A stretch of 64,000 bases of DNA from NCBI GenBank assembly GCA_020746995.1, contig JAGPXD010000006.1, positions 2,294,001 to 2,358,000 on the forward strand, written 5' to 3'. This stretch comes from Plectosphaerella cucumerina. Its lineage: Eukaryota > Ascomycota > Sordariomycetes > Glomerellales > Plectosphaerellaceae. Made by a program: the position numbers and the translations under genes. This document shows, piece by piece, positions 1 through 11,067 of the stretch. Numbering within the stretch: the stretch's first letter is position 1; every line of letters begins with the position of its first letter. The notes under the pieces were generated by a model. The model had not been told where the DNA came from, made no database searches, and saw nothing but the letters and a program-made list of their open reading frames with translations.

Positions 1-1400
1 GATGGCGTGAACGCGCATCTTGCGATCCATAGGAATGCCAGTATATTCCTTGAGACGCTTGAAGAGCTCGTTGTAAGGGGTTGAGGAGCTGGCGACGAGG
101 ACGACAGGTGGAGCATCCTTGATCTTTTCCGCAATGGAGACGTCGGCGTTCGCAGACCAGAGGCGGTGAACGGTGAAGACCGGGGGGTTCAGCTCGAAGA
201 CGTTGTTGGATCCAGATGCGCCACTCTCGGCGGTGTCGATGACCTCGCGTTGCACAGGAACCTGGCCGTCCTTGAGGCCGTACCACTCCTTGACCATGTC
301 CCAGGCATCTTCGGGGAAAAAGACAAAATCTTCGTCCATGCTGATGCCAGCCTTGAGGCGCGCGAACTTGGCTCCGTCGTGGAGTTCGATGACGTCCCGA
401 ATGATGTCCTGGTTGTCGACGGGGCCGAGAGGCTCCTGGGCGAGCTGGTCTTGCTTCCCAGGCTGGGCGACGCCTCCAAGACGAAGGGCCTTGTCGAGCC
501 ATGTACGAGAGACGGCAAAGCCTGTGACGCCCACCTTTGGAATCCCCTCGTTGAAGGCCTGGACTATGGTCGAAATGGTCTTAACCTGTGCCGGCAACTG
601 GTCGTAGCCTGTGAAGGACCCTGTTAGCCCCATGAACGGAACTTCCGGCCTCCTAACTCTTGCTCGTCTCGCAACGTACCTCCAAGGCTGACCGCGCTAT
701 CGGTCTGACCCTCTTCTTGGCTGGTGCCGGCGCTGGGCACATCGACGCTCATCGCACGGGCGTAGTGAGTCCTGGCTGGGGCGCTTGTGGAGTCGGATGT
801 CTGCTCGTCGGAAGTAGCAGCAACAGCAGCAGGTGTTGATGCGGCGTCGGTCGTGCCTGCCATCTCGGTATCGTTCTCGGGGTCCATGCTGGAAGCGCGC
901 CTCTTGAGGGGCGAGGAGGAGCGCTGGTGCAGGTCGGAGTCGCCGGACATGATGGCGCGGCGGGAGACGTTGAAGGGAGACTGGCTCCTGGCGGTATCTC
1001 GAGGAAGGGCTGGGCCGGTTTCGGTGCCCGAGAGGTCGCCTCCGCGGTCGCTATCGATGGAGAGGTCTGCGACGCCCGAGGGAGAGGAGGCGGCGCTGGC
1101 GGGGTCGTCGTAGGGGGCAGCGGCCTGGTGGGGATGGAGTCTTGCGGGCAGACTCGAGGCAGGGCCGCCCCAGTTGTCGGAGGAGACGGCGGAGGTGAAG
1201 GAAAGGGCGAGGTCGTCGTTGGGCTCGCAGGAGGGTACGGCCGAGTCGGGGGTGGGAGGCTCGCTTAGCCGTGAGTCTTGTTGTCCAGAGGGGCGGGAGG
1301 AGATCTTTCTCTTCTTTGAGGAAGACGTGATGACGGCGAGCCGCCGAGGCAGCTCTGGGGGCAACCTGGGATGAGGGACGGCGGGGGGAGACGCTGGCAC
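1..1400 (-). CDS. Ubiquitin carboxyl-terminal hydrolase, Ubp12/USP4-15 type (N-terminal part, runs off left edge)
   Basis: N-terminal part of a USP-family deubiquitinase, expected to remove ubiquitin from substrates. Two exons are visible: 680-1400 and 1-608, joined by a 71-bp intron (609-679, donor GTACGT on the minus strand) that keeps frame. Exon 1 encodes a disordered Ser/Pro-rich leader with a KKRK basic patch and the stretch SSPLKRRASSMDPE. Exon 2 encodes a DUSP-like domain; VFFPEDAWDMVKEWYGLKDG and the following region with VFELNPPVFTVHRLW are recognisable for the Ubp12/USP4/11/15 group. The catalytic Cys and His boxes lie outside the window. The start is unresolved: the frame is open up to 1400, where the codon is GTG, and the first in-frame ATG is only at 950. 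An upstream exon supplying the ATG is likely. Family assignment rests on the DUSP region and is inference from pattern. Confidence 0.75.
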
Positions 1401-3458
1401 GTCTCTCGCATTAGCTCAGCCGGGCCTCTTGTCGGTGAAGGACGGGGGGTAGAGGGGAGAGGGGGTGGAGGGGAATAGAACGTGACGTGACGAAAAAGGG
1501 ATGATGGATGTATGTGGGTTAGGAGGGGTTTCCTGGCAGGCGGGATGTTTTCTGCTGCGACCGCATCAGGGCAGGCAAGGGGCACCGGGGCTTGGGGGGT
1601 GCGTGATGTGGGTCTCGCGGGACGACTGGAGTTCGAGTTGCGTGGAACGGTGAAGGTGCACGAATCGTTCGGAGAACGGCCGGGCCTCTGTGAGGTGTGT
1701 CTGTCGTGTCGTGTCGGCGTTCGGTCGTGTCGTTGCCACAAGCCCGGGCGGTTTGGTGGCGTGGGGTATAGACAGGTCCAGGTCCAGGTCGAGCAGTTGG
1801 CAGGTGCGAACAGGTCGGTACCCAGAAAGTGTGGTGTCGTGGTAGTGCGGTGTAGTGTGGTGACAGGCTGAGTTCCACCTTGTGACGTGCGTATGCGGCG
1901 GACGGCAGAGGGAGAAAGTGACCCGATTGAGCCTTGCCGCGTCGAGATGCGATACAGCGAGGGCGAGGTAGGGAAGGGTAGGGTAGGGAGGGTGATACAG
2001 GTAGAAGTAAGGCAGGGCAGGGCAGCAAGCAGTACAGTGCCACGAGCAGGGGAGATGAACCAAAAGTAAATTCAACGACGTACCAATTCCTGCAAGCCGT
2101 GTCTACAACGGCCAGCAGTCTCTCGTCCCGTGTGGTTCGCTCGCAGCGTCGCGGGGGGCAATCGAGAGAGAACGTCGGACTTTCTGTGCGTTGCCGACAG
2201 TGGGTGTAGCGGAGTGGATGATGGGCGGGTTTGGGGGAGAGAGAGGGGGAGGAAGAAGAAGAAGAGAGAGCTGGAGCTGGACCCGCGGGACGACTGAACC
2301 GGAACCTGCTTTGCGTTGCGTCTAAGAAAGATGAAGTCCAAAAAAAAATCTTGTGAGTTGACCTTGGCCCGCCGTGCTGCGTTAGTGAATGGTGGGATTG
2401 GTTTTTAGTGGGAGTGGAGGTGAGGAGCATCACATTCACAGGTGGTGCAGGCCTGCAGGCGGATTGATTGATTGACTTGGAGCAAGGCGGCGCGCGGGCG
2501 GGTTGAATGCCAGATTTGCCAGGGATGCGCGCGGTGAGACGGGTGACGCTAGGGAGCCAGGCAACCAGGGTATGCGCAGGAGCAAGAGCAGGAGCAAGCT
2601 GGATCACTGCTGAGGTTGATCTTGACGTCTGAGGCCAGCAAAGTGAGGCAGGTAGGCGGGTGGGTACCTGGACCGACATACCAGGCGTCAGCCTACACCG
2701 CCACAAGTACAGGTACATTCCGCCCTGCTTCACTGTCAGTTCCTTCCCTGAACGTCAACCAACGGTGGAGGTCCGAGAGCATCAGGACGCTCCTGACTTC
2801 CCTCTTCGCTGTCCTTCCAAAGTGCTGACTAAAGTCAAGTCCGCCATCGTATTGCCACAGTCGCTGACTGCTTTCGGCATGTATTATGCAGCACACCAAC
2901 AGCTGGGGTGAGTCAGTACGAGGAGAACGGAGAACGGATGCCCTTGTTGCTTTACTTACAAGATACATAATATCACTCAGGCAGGCCAGGCAAGAACCAA
3001 GCACCTACTCACATTCAAAACATATCCTGTTACTCTCTCCAGCTGGAAGCTATTGAACAATGGCCAATCATTTGTATCAGCAGTCGTCTGATATCATACC
3101 TAAGTCCTCAAAAGTCTAGCGGTCTCGGCTCTAATGTCTCGGTCCAAACGACCCAAGCAAGGCACACCGCCGCCTGACTACGGGGTATATCGAGCTTCAT
3201 GCTGCCGAGCACAACTCCCTGCTTGAGCAGGCAGTCTGTAGGTACCTCGGCAAATCCATCACGCCCCCCGACCCTCCTCCACCCCGGGGCAACCCATCAT
3301 GGACACACAAAATGCATGCAAACCAAGCCACCCTCGCGACGAGGCGCCCGCCTCCACGAGGGCCACTTCAGCACGTTTCACCCAACAAACGCCGCCAAGT
3401 GCAGTTCCTATCCCGTCCATGTTTGGTTTGTTTTGTTCCCGTATCCGCACCGCACCAC
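1401..3458. other. Intergenic: promoter/leader side of the Ubp12-like gene, 3' side of STE23
   Basis: No convincing gene. Both neighbours are on the minus strand, so this holds the upstream region of the Ubp12-like gene and the 3' flank of STE23. It has C/T-rich leader-like DNA on the minus strand near 1410-1520, purine-rich tracts near 1960-1995 and 2230-2275, and a short GGTCCA repeat near 1777-1795. Long open frames here are biased in composition and show no known motif. Confidence 0.6.
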
Positions 3459-6400
3459 TCAGAGCTTGGCGTCCAGGTCCTCGTACTCGCTCAGGTCCGT
3501 CTTCGACTTTGCGCCCGACGTTGCCTGCAGGCTCGCGCGGAAGCTACGGATGTCAGTGATGAGCACCGGCTCCGAGCCCGCAACGGCTTTTGTCTCCTCC
3601 GACGTTCCGTTGACCTTGGGTCCCGTCTCGGGATCACGGGCCGCAGCCACGACGGCAGCCACCTTGTCGTCCGCCAGGTTCAGCTCCGTCTTGAGGTACA
3701 GCTGGAGGCTCTCGGCATCGTTCCGCATCTCTGGGCGCAGCAGCGACGCCTTGACCTTTGTCTCCGTCGCCTTCTCCAGGTTGAGGCTCTTCAGGAGCTC
3801 CGTCATCTTCTCGTCGGATGCCGCTGAGCCCTGAGCCACGAGGTGCACCGACAGCTTGGCACGCGTGGCAGATCCGGGCTTGATGTAGGTCTGGAAGAAC
3901 TCAACCATGTCCGCCTTGGTGAGCTGCTTGACATGTTCGGCATCTTGTTGAGCTGCATCACGGCGAATATCAGTCAATGTCACTCCAAAAAAAGACCCTG
4001 GGAAGAAGATACGTACCGAGGTCGAAGGAGAAGTACTCGCTCGAGATCTGGGTCCAGTGGCGCGAGCTCTCCTGGTCCAGGTTCTTGAGCTTCTCCAGCC
4101 TCCTCACAACAAGACTCCGCTTGTGGCCCTCAAAATCGGCGTCCGACATGGACTCCAGCGTGGTGGCGAACTGGTTGAGGAACGCCTCAATCCTCGACTC
4201 GAGGTACTCGGGTGTCCGCTCGCTCTGGATGATGAAGCGGAAGCCGTATGTGGTCGTGAACGCCCTGGCTCCGCTGAAGACAACATAGCCCAGCTGCTCC
4301 TTCGTCCTCAGCTGGTCAAAAGCCGGTTCGTGTGCCATCTGGTCGAGCAGCATAGTCTTGGCACGGACGCCCCAATCGCCCTTGTCGCCGACGTAGAAGA
4401 ACGTCTCCAGGCAGTGGTTGATGTTTGCCGGGTCCTTCAGCGTCTTCTTGTAGACAAAGTTAGAACCAGCAGGTAGGACCAGGGACCTGATTACGGGCCA
4501 CTGGGCCTGCGGCAGAATACGAGGCTTCAGCGTAGCCTCGACCATGTCAGTCAGCTTGAGGGCGTCCTCCTTGTACACGTTCCCGTGCACGTAGGCTTCG
4601 ATACGCAGCTGCGACAGCATCTGCTTCTTGAACTGACGGACATCCTCGGCGTTGATGCTGGGAAGCTCGGCGAGGTACTCCTCAACGACGTAGTCGCGCT
4701 CCGAGTTGAGCCACGTGGTGTAGTCGGACACTTGGTGGAACGGCTGCTGCAGCTCCCAGTTGTTGTAACCGCGGTGCAGGCGCTCCTTGACAATCTCGAA
4801 CCGGTCGTTCTTGATCTCGATGTCGCGGATGGTGACCAGAACTTGCTGCAGAAGAACGGCAAGCTTGTCGTTGTAGCCGCTCAGGTCCAGGAACAGTCCC
4901 CTGCCGTCAAGGGCCACTGTGTACTGAAGTCCAGCCAGCTCGGCGTCGTACGAGTACTCTTCCAACGCGTCCCTAACGAGGTCGGTGAACAGTCTCGCCT
5001 TGACGGCGTTCTCGGCCGACGCGTAAATGTTGGGGTTGCGGCAGCCGATGGTCAGGTTGGCCTTGGGCACCCAGAAGGTGTCATCCTTCTTGAACCAAGT
5101 CCTGGCCAGCATGTCGTTGCGGACGATCCGGGGCGCGAGGACAGGCTCCTTAATCTCCTTCTTCTCCACCTCCAGCTTGGTGGGGATGAAGTTGTTCTTG
5201 TGTGGCAGGTGCAGCTCGGGGAAGCGATCGGCAGCCTTGCTCGTCGACGCCTTCTGGATCTCAGCCATGAAGTCGGTGGGGATCTGCTCGCACCGGTACT
5301 CGGTCCCGTACCACTTCTCCTTCTGGTCCCAATCGCCCGGATAGTGCCTCGAGATGATGGTCAAACGCAGGTTCTCGGGGCTGAGACAGGCCAGGCCGTC
5401 CTCGATGGATTTAGGGTCGAACTTCCGCAGCTTGCTGTGGCCGCTGAGGAGCCACTCGCGCGGCAGCGGCTTCTGCATGACGGAGCTGATCTTGCTGGTG
5501 AAGCGACTAGCCGGCGTCTTCTGCTTGAACTTGAAGTCGACGTCCGCCATGCCCTTCTGCTCGTCGAAGATCCACTCCAGTGGGGGTGTCTCCCGCAGCA
5601 TCGAGACGTACTGGAAGAAGATCTTGACGATTTCCCGGTAGTTCTTGAGACCCTCCTCGGTGAGGCGAACCTGGCAGTCGAAGATTCCGCCAGTACCGGG
5701 GCAAACGGGGTATGCGCCGGCGCTGAGGCCATTGGCCCAGCCCTTGGACTTGATGTAGGCCATGATGCTGCCGGGGCCCTCGTGTCCAATGAGATGGCTG
5801 ACGTATCGGCTCGGCTGCGACTCGAAAAGGTTCTCCTCGTCCAGGAAGGGGAAGTAGAGGTTCAGCTCGCGCGAGTCCATGACGGGCTTGGCGAAGATCT
5901 GGACACCGAGCTCGCTCTTCCGGAAGGGAGCCTCGTCCTCCCACCGGTTCTGGGCAAGGTTCTTGTCCGGCACCGCGGAGAAGAAGTCTGCCGCCCACTT
6001 CTCGAGCACATCCAGAGATTCCCTTCCCAGGATGACCAGCTTCATACGGTTCGCCGAGTAGTGCTTGGCATGGAACTCCATGAACTTGTCGCGCACGTTG
6101 AGGCCCCGAGACTCGGGCTGAGTCTTGAGCACCTCAAAGTTGCCGGTGGAGAAGTGGCAGTAGGGGTGGTTCGGGTTGGAGAGGGACTTCTCCAGCTGGT
6201 GTAGCCGCCATTGGTCACTCTGCAGGTTCTTCTTGTTCTCGGAATCGACGGCACGAAGCTCGCGGTCCAGCGTGGAGGCGAGGAAGAGCGGCTCGATGAA
6301 AAATTGAGCAAACCGGTCGAGAGCGCCCTTGAGGGCAGATGGGTTCTCGTCGGTGGGCTCCTCGTCGTTGGCGGGGCGGGCGGACACTTCGAAGTAGTAG

Positions 6401-6838
6401 TTGGTCGAGGTCGGGCCTGTGTAGGCGTTGGAGCTGCCCGAATTGGCGGCGAGGTACTGGCTGTACTCGTTCTCTACGGGGTACTTCTTTGTTCCCATGA
6501 AGAGGAGCTGTTCAATGGGTAGGGTGGTCAGTGGGGAGCTTCGGTTTTGGCAGGGAGGGCAGGCTCACATGTTCAACAGCATGCGCCATGCCGGGCATGT
6601 CGTCCTCGTCGCTGAAGTTGCCGACATTGCAGTCCAGGGCGGCGCTCGCCTTGTCGGTGTCGGGGTCGTGGACGAGCAGAGCCTCCAATTGATTCGGCAG
6701 GCGCACAACACGGTACCGGCGGTCGTCCAGGGAGGGGGTCTCGAGGTGGTCGGTGACGCGCTCGACGGGGCGTCCCACGGCAGCCCGGACTAGGGGGGCA
6801 GCGGCGGAGGCCGGCATGTCGTCGGATCGGGACGGCAT
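3459..6838 (-). CDS. ste23: Insulysin-type M16 metalloprotease (Ste23 / insulin-degrading enzyme family)
   Basis: Zinc protease of the M16A family; the yeast member Ste23 takes part in a-factor maturation and degrades small amyloidogenic peptides. Three exons: 6569-6838, 4017-6507 and 3459-3952, with introns of 61 bp (6508-6568) and 64 bp (3953-4016); the spliced frame gives 1,084 residues, near the family's usual ~1,000. The inverted zinc motif HAVEH (HxxEH) is at residues 86-90 and exon 1 ends exactly after it. LLFMGTKKYPVENEY and YYFEVS follow as expected for insulysin, and RTKEQLGYVVFSG is the conserved C-terminal-half motif. The start at 6838 (MPSRSDDM) is the first in-frame ATG. The same frame stays open for a further 150 codons upstream but has no ATG there. 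Confidence 0.93.
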
Positions 6839-8000
6839 TGTGGTCAGAGGCGCACGTTGTTGGGGTGAGAACCGCGGCGCGGGGTTTCTTGTTGCTGCTC
6901 CGGAGCCGGAGGACGAGGCGGCTGTTCTGACGGCGCGGCGCTGCAGGTGGACGCTTTGGGTTGCGGCGGCCAGATATCCCACGGATCTCGAGAGTTGGAA
7001 GAAGCCCAGGAGGGTCAGAAGAGGAGAGCCGTGTGGTGGGGGGACGCTACCGCGCAGGATCTTGGGGGCGAGCGGCAGAAAAGCTGCCTTGTGCGTAGTC
7101 ACCCGCAAGAGTGGTCTGGTAAGGGCCAGCTTGGTCGTAGGTGGCAGGGGAGGAGTGGGAGGAAGAGGGGGAGGGGGAAGGGGGGGAGGAGAAGGAAGAA
7201 GAGAGGGTCTGGAGGCGAGAGAGAGAGTAGAAGACCCGGCAGCAGGTTGTAGGTTAGCGGGTAGGGCAGGGTGGGCGTAGGTAGGCAAGCTTGTGAGAGA
7301 GCGAGCGAGCGAGCGAGGTGGGAAGAGAGTGTGAGATGCAAGGTGTGAGATGCGAGAGTTGAAAGAAGATTGGAATGGCGATGCTGGTGGCGGTCAAAGC
7401 TGGGACCCGACAGCCCAGTGGTGAGGCGTGGAGGGGTCCAGGGCCAGGGCCGGGGCCGGGACAGATCCAGAGCGATGGGCTCGCACGCACGCACTTACGG
7501 GTCGGGTGGGTGGTCCTGGTGGATGGTATGGTCCTGGTCCTGGTCCTGGTCCTGGTCTTGGTCGTAGTGGGTGGTGGATGCGATGGCGGGAGTGACCAAC
7601 CCAGTACAAACGACCAGGCACGAACGGGGGGCGGCAGCCAGCAGCGGTCCAGTCGGCCTCGGCGCAGGCGTAAGTAGAGGTGATGCGGGGGTTCCACGAA
7701 CGGACAAGTACTTATAGTGTCCGTCAGGGTGGATGGAGGCTGGGACCAGCACAAGTGGGAGAGGCAGAGGGGTCGGGTACAAATGTAAGGTACGTCAAGG
7801 CGGGTGTGTCAGTTCTCCCCGTCCAGCCCAGTCCAGTCCAGTCCAGTCTACCTCGGCCAGCAGGGCTACTAGGTTTGCGTCTGTGTGTTGTCTGAGGGGA
7901 CGGCGTTCCTCTGTTGACCAAATTCAAACGGCGACGGTGCAGAAGTGCGAACCGGATGTAAGACGGAAGAGGACGGGAGTTTCTTTTCTTCTCACGGCGG
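6839..8000. other. STE23 upstream region with simple repeats
   Basis: Probable promoter and 5' leader of STE23. The STE23 frame stays open to about 7288 without an ATG. From 7120 to 7330 the plus strand is strongly purine-rich (GGGAGGA and GAGAGAGCGAGCGAGC runs). A CCAGTCCAGTCC-type short repeat lies near 7825-7850. No independent gene seen. Confidence 0.55.
7531..7560. repeat. Hexamer tandem repeat (GTCCTG)n
   Basis: Five tandem GTCCTG-type units, the last being GTCTTG, in the STE23 upstream region. Confidence 0.9.
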
Positions 8001-8335
8001 ACTTCCTTGGCTGTCCAGTCCGCAGGTACAAGCATGAACGGCCAGTGAGGTGGACTGGACCCAAAGGCGAGGTACTATAGGTGTACCTCCTGTAGGTACC
8101 AGCGCTGCGACGCAACACCGACCAAGCATGTGCCGTCCCCCGCGCGCGAGTCGGAGTGGGTGGATGGCTGGATGCAGGTCCCCTGCCTGCCTGTCTGCCC
8201 CTCCGACGCTTCTTGCTGCAAGTGAAGAGCACCTGCAAGGCAAACCTCCACTCCAATCTAGACACTAATGTCCCTGCGTGGGCGATGTAACTTGGCCTGA
8301 CCTCTGGGTGGAACAGCTGGCGGGACCTTGCGGGA

Positions 8336-8355
8336 GGTGCGGTGCGGTGCGGTGC
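8336..8355. repeat. Pentamer repeat (GGTGC)4
   Basis: Four consecutive GGTGC units read directly from the sequence. Confidence 0.85.
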
Positions 8356-10988
8356 AGGTATCTGAGATGCGAGCCCCTGGTTGCCGACATGTCTGCCTCT
8401 GCCCACCGGATGGGCGACGTGGTAGTGCCTTCCGCCATCGGGGACTGGAAATATGGGCAACCTTGTTGGCAACGTAGGTACTTATTCGTAGGGCACGAGG
8501 TCGATCCAACTCGATGGGGCACTTCTTCCCAAGTGAGATGGCGCCGCCTTGATGTGTGGAGTCAGGCGTGGAAGTTGATTTCGACAGGCAAGTCATACTG
8601 GCGCAGCGGGAGGACAGGCGATCTCATGTGGGCCCTTGTCCATTGCTCTTGCCCTTAGCAACTGCTGACAGAGAGAGGAGGTACAGGACACGACGGAAAG
8701 CAAAAGCCGGTGCTGGATTTGCTGAAGCATGTGCTCGGAGTCGAGGGTTGATGCCGCTTAACTCAGCGGTGGCCCTGAAGGGCTCGGACGCCTCCCTTGG
8801 ACAGTCGGGTTTTGATACCGCCTCCTTCCTCAAGTGTTGCAATGCCTATCAGAGACTGATGTTACGGCGGCTGGAGGAAGGGACGGCCCATGGCGCCTGC
8901 CTCCCTTGCCATCCCCCGCAGATCTCAAGGTGGGTATTATATTGTAATGTCCACCGCTACCAACGTCAAGAAGGAAGGTACCTACCCGGGTGCACCTGCT
9001 AGGATGCACTGTACTTGGCCGCGCCCGAGTGCCGCGGAGTATCATCATGAAAATGCGGACTTTCGAGCTTGTCATCGGCTGAAAGACCTGGGACCCTTCA
9101 CGTGCGCAGACCTCATCGTTGCAAGTTACAAGTACCTGGGTCGTCGACTCGGGTCGTCGTTCCACGTCCCGCCTCTGCCCAGATGCGGTTCCGACCCGAC
9201 AGGGGATAGGTAACTGAGGCACCCAAGCACCATAGACATCTCGTGCTGGTAGGCGACGCCACACACCTGCTGGTGCGGTGCTACTCCAAGCTTCCCGACG
9301 AGTTGGGGACCTGGGAGCCCGAGGAACCCAGCAAGCGCAGCAGCCGGCCTGCTGCAGGCCGCGACGGTATCTCTCGGGGAAGCAGAGAGGGCACGCCGGG
9401 AACATGCACCACCAGCAAGCACCCTTGCCTTGCCTTGCCCTGCCCTGGGGCCTGCCCTGCCCCTGCCGGTTCCGCGGTCTTCTCGTCTTGCCTTGCATCT
9501 GCCTCGCAGGACAACCGGACGGGATGGATGGACGGACAGGTGGATGGATGAGTGTGGATGGATGCGATGACCACCACCCTGGATGCTGGTATCGCATGTT
9601 ACGCCCCCAAAGCGAGATTGGCCGATGGAGTGCGGAAATGACTAGCACGGGGTCACCGTCCAAGTCATGCGTCGTCGACTCGTGGGTCATCGTTGTCGGA
9701 CCTGTCGGCAACAGCACAGCGCAGGTGAGGGGGAGGAAACAAAGAAAAAGACGTGGAAACGCCGCTGGCTGGCTCGGTTCTTTCGGCGTACCACCCAAAC
9801 GACCACCACCTCACATGCCGGGGGCTCTCACAGCTGCACCCCGACTCGTACTCTGCCAGACCGGTACGGTACCAAGTCAGGAAACATCCCGGCCCCGGCC
9901 CCGGGCGTGGGCTCGGCTCGCCAATGGCTTGTCCATCTGTACGTCTGTCATGCCAAGCTTTGACGACGAAGGGCGGTCGGACTGACATGGCAGGGCACAG
10001 CGGCGGTGTGAAGTCGAAGCAGCGCGCGCGCACGCACACAGCAAGCATGGACTGCCCTGCTCCGGACGACCAACCCACGTTGAAGGCGCGCGAGCACCAG
10101 CGGCCCGGCCGAACCCATTGGCCACTTGGAGACAAGGAGTCTACGGCCCTCGGGTGCGGCGCGGCTGCATGCTGGGATGGCAGCTCCAACTCTCCCGGAG
10201 GGTGTGTGCGCGCGTCTACGAGAAACGACCAGTGTAACATGGGTTGATGGACGACAGACACCTCACAGACCTCACAGACCAGACCAGACCCGCGAGTCCC
10301 GTCCGACCCCCTCGGCAAGGCCCGTGACGGGACACGTCACTTGACGGCCGTCCAACCGATGCTACGGACTCGAAGCAGGGGCCATGAAAAGGACTGGGAT
10401 GATGAAAGGAGGGGACGACGAGAGAGGAGAATGGGACATCGGGGACATCGCCGCCCTGGCTCTCTGGCTGCAGCAACGATGCCAGCGAGGCGTGCTGAGA
10501 TGGCCTGGCCCCTGCAGCGCAACGCAGCGCAGCACGACGCTGCGGCACATGACACGGCAAGCCCAATTGGTGGTGGTGGCGAGCAAGAATCTTCACAAAG
10601 TTGGTCCGATGTGCGTTGGCGGTGAACCCAATCCATATGACGGGCAGAGTGAAGCTGACGGGGAAAAAGAAATTCTTCGGAATGCCACCGTGACAATGAC
10701 AGCGGCGCGACACTGAACCAGACTTGCCGGACCTTTTGGCGAGGTGGACCCTGGTTGGTCAGCCCCCATCTCAGTCACTTCCGAGTTACATTCTGTTTCC
10801 GCACACGGACAGCTTCTTACCACTTACAGAACTCCAGATGCCGGATCTAGACGACGACGAGGACGAAGAAGAAACTCGTACGGGCCATGCAGCACTCGCT
10901 AGCGCCATGCCAGTCGCCGCCCTCAGGGCTTGCGAGAGTACCTGTACCAATTTGTCTCGTCTAGCAGCCTGCCAACCCTGATGCGCGC

Positions 10989-11067
10989 CTCTATCTCTCT
11001 CTCCCCCTCTCTCCCTCTCTGTGTCTCTGTGTCTCTCTCTATCTCTCTCCATCTCTCTCTATCTCTC
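10989..11067. repeat. CT-rich microsatellite
   Basis: Almost pure pyrimidine on the plus strand, built of CTCT, ATCTCTCT and GTGTCTCT units; low complexity, in the middle of the long non-coding region. Confidence 0.9.

Noticed and set aside
1519..2733. Open frame of 404 codons on the minus strand upstream of the Ubp12-like gene
   Set aside because: His/Ser/Thr/Pro-rich translation of leader-type DNA, no motif; better explained as promoter and 5' leader.
4585..6204. Open frame of 539 codons on the plus strand
   Set aside because: Exact antisense shadow of STE23, which has conserved motifs on the other strand.
8830..9798. Open frame of 322 codons on the minus strand
   Set aside because: It begins with a TTG codon rather than ATG, is rich in Arg/Pro/Trp/Cys from GC-rich repeats, and has no recognisable motif.
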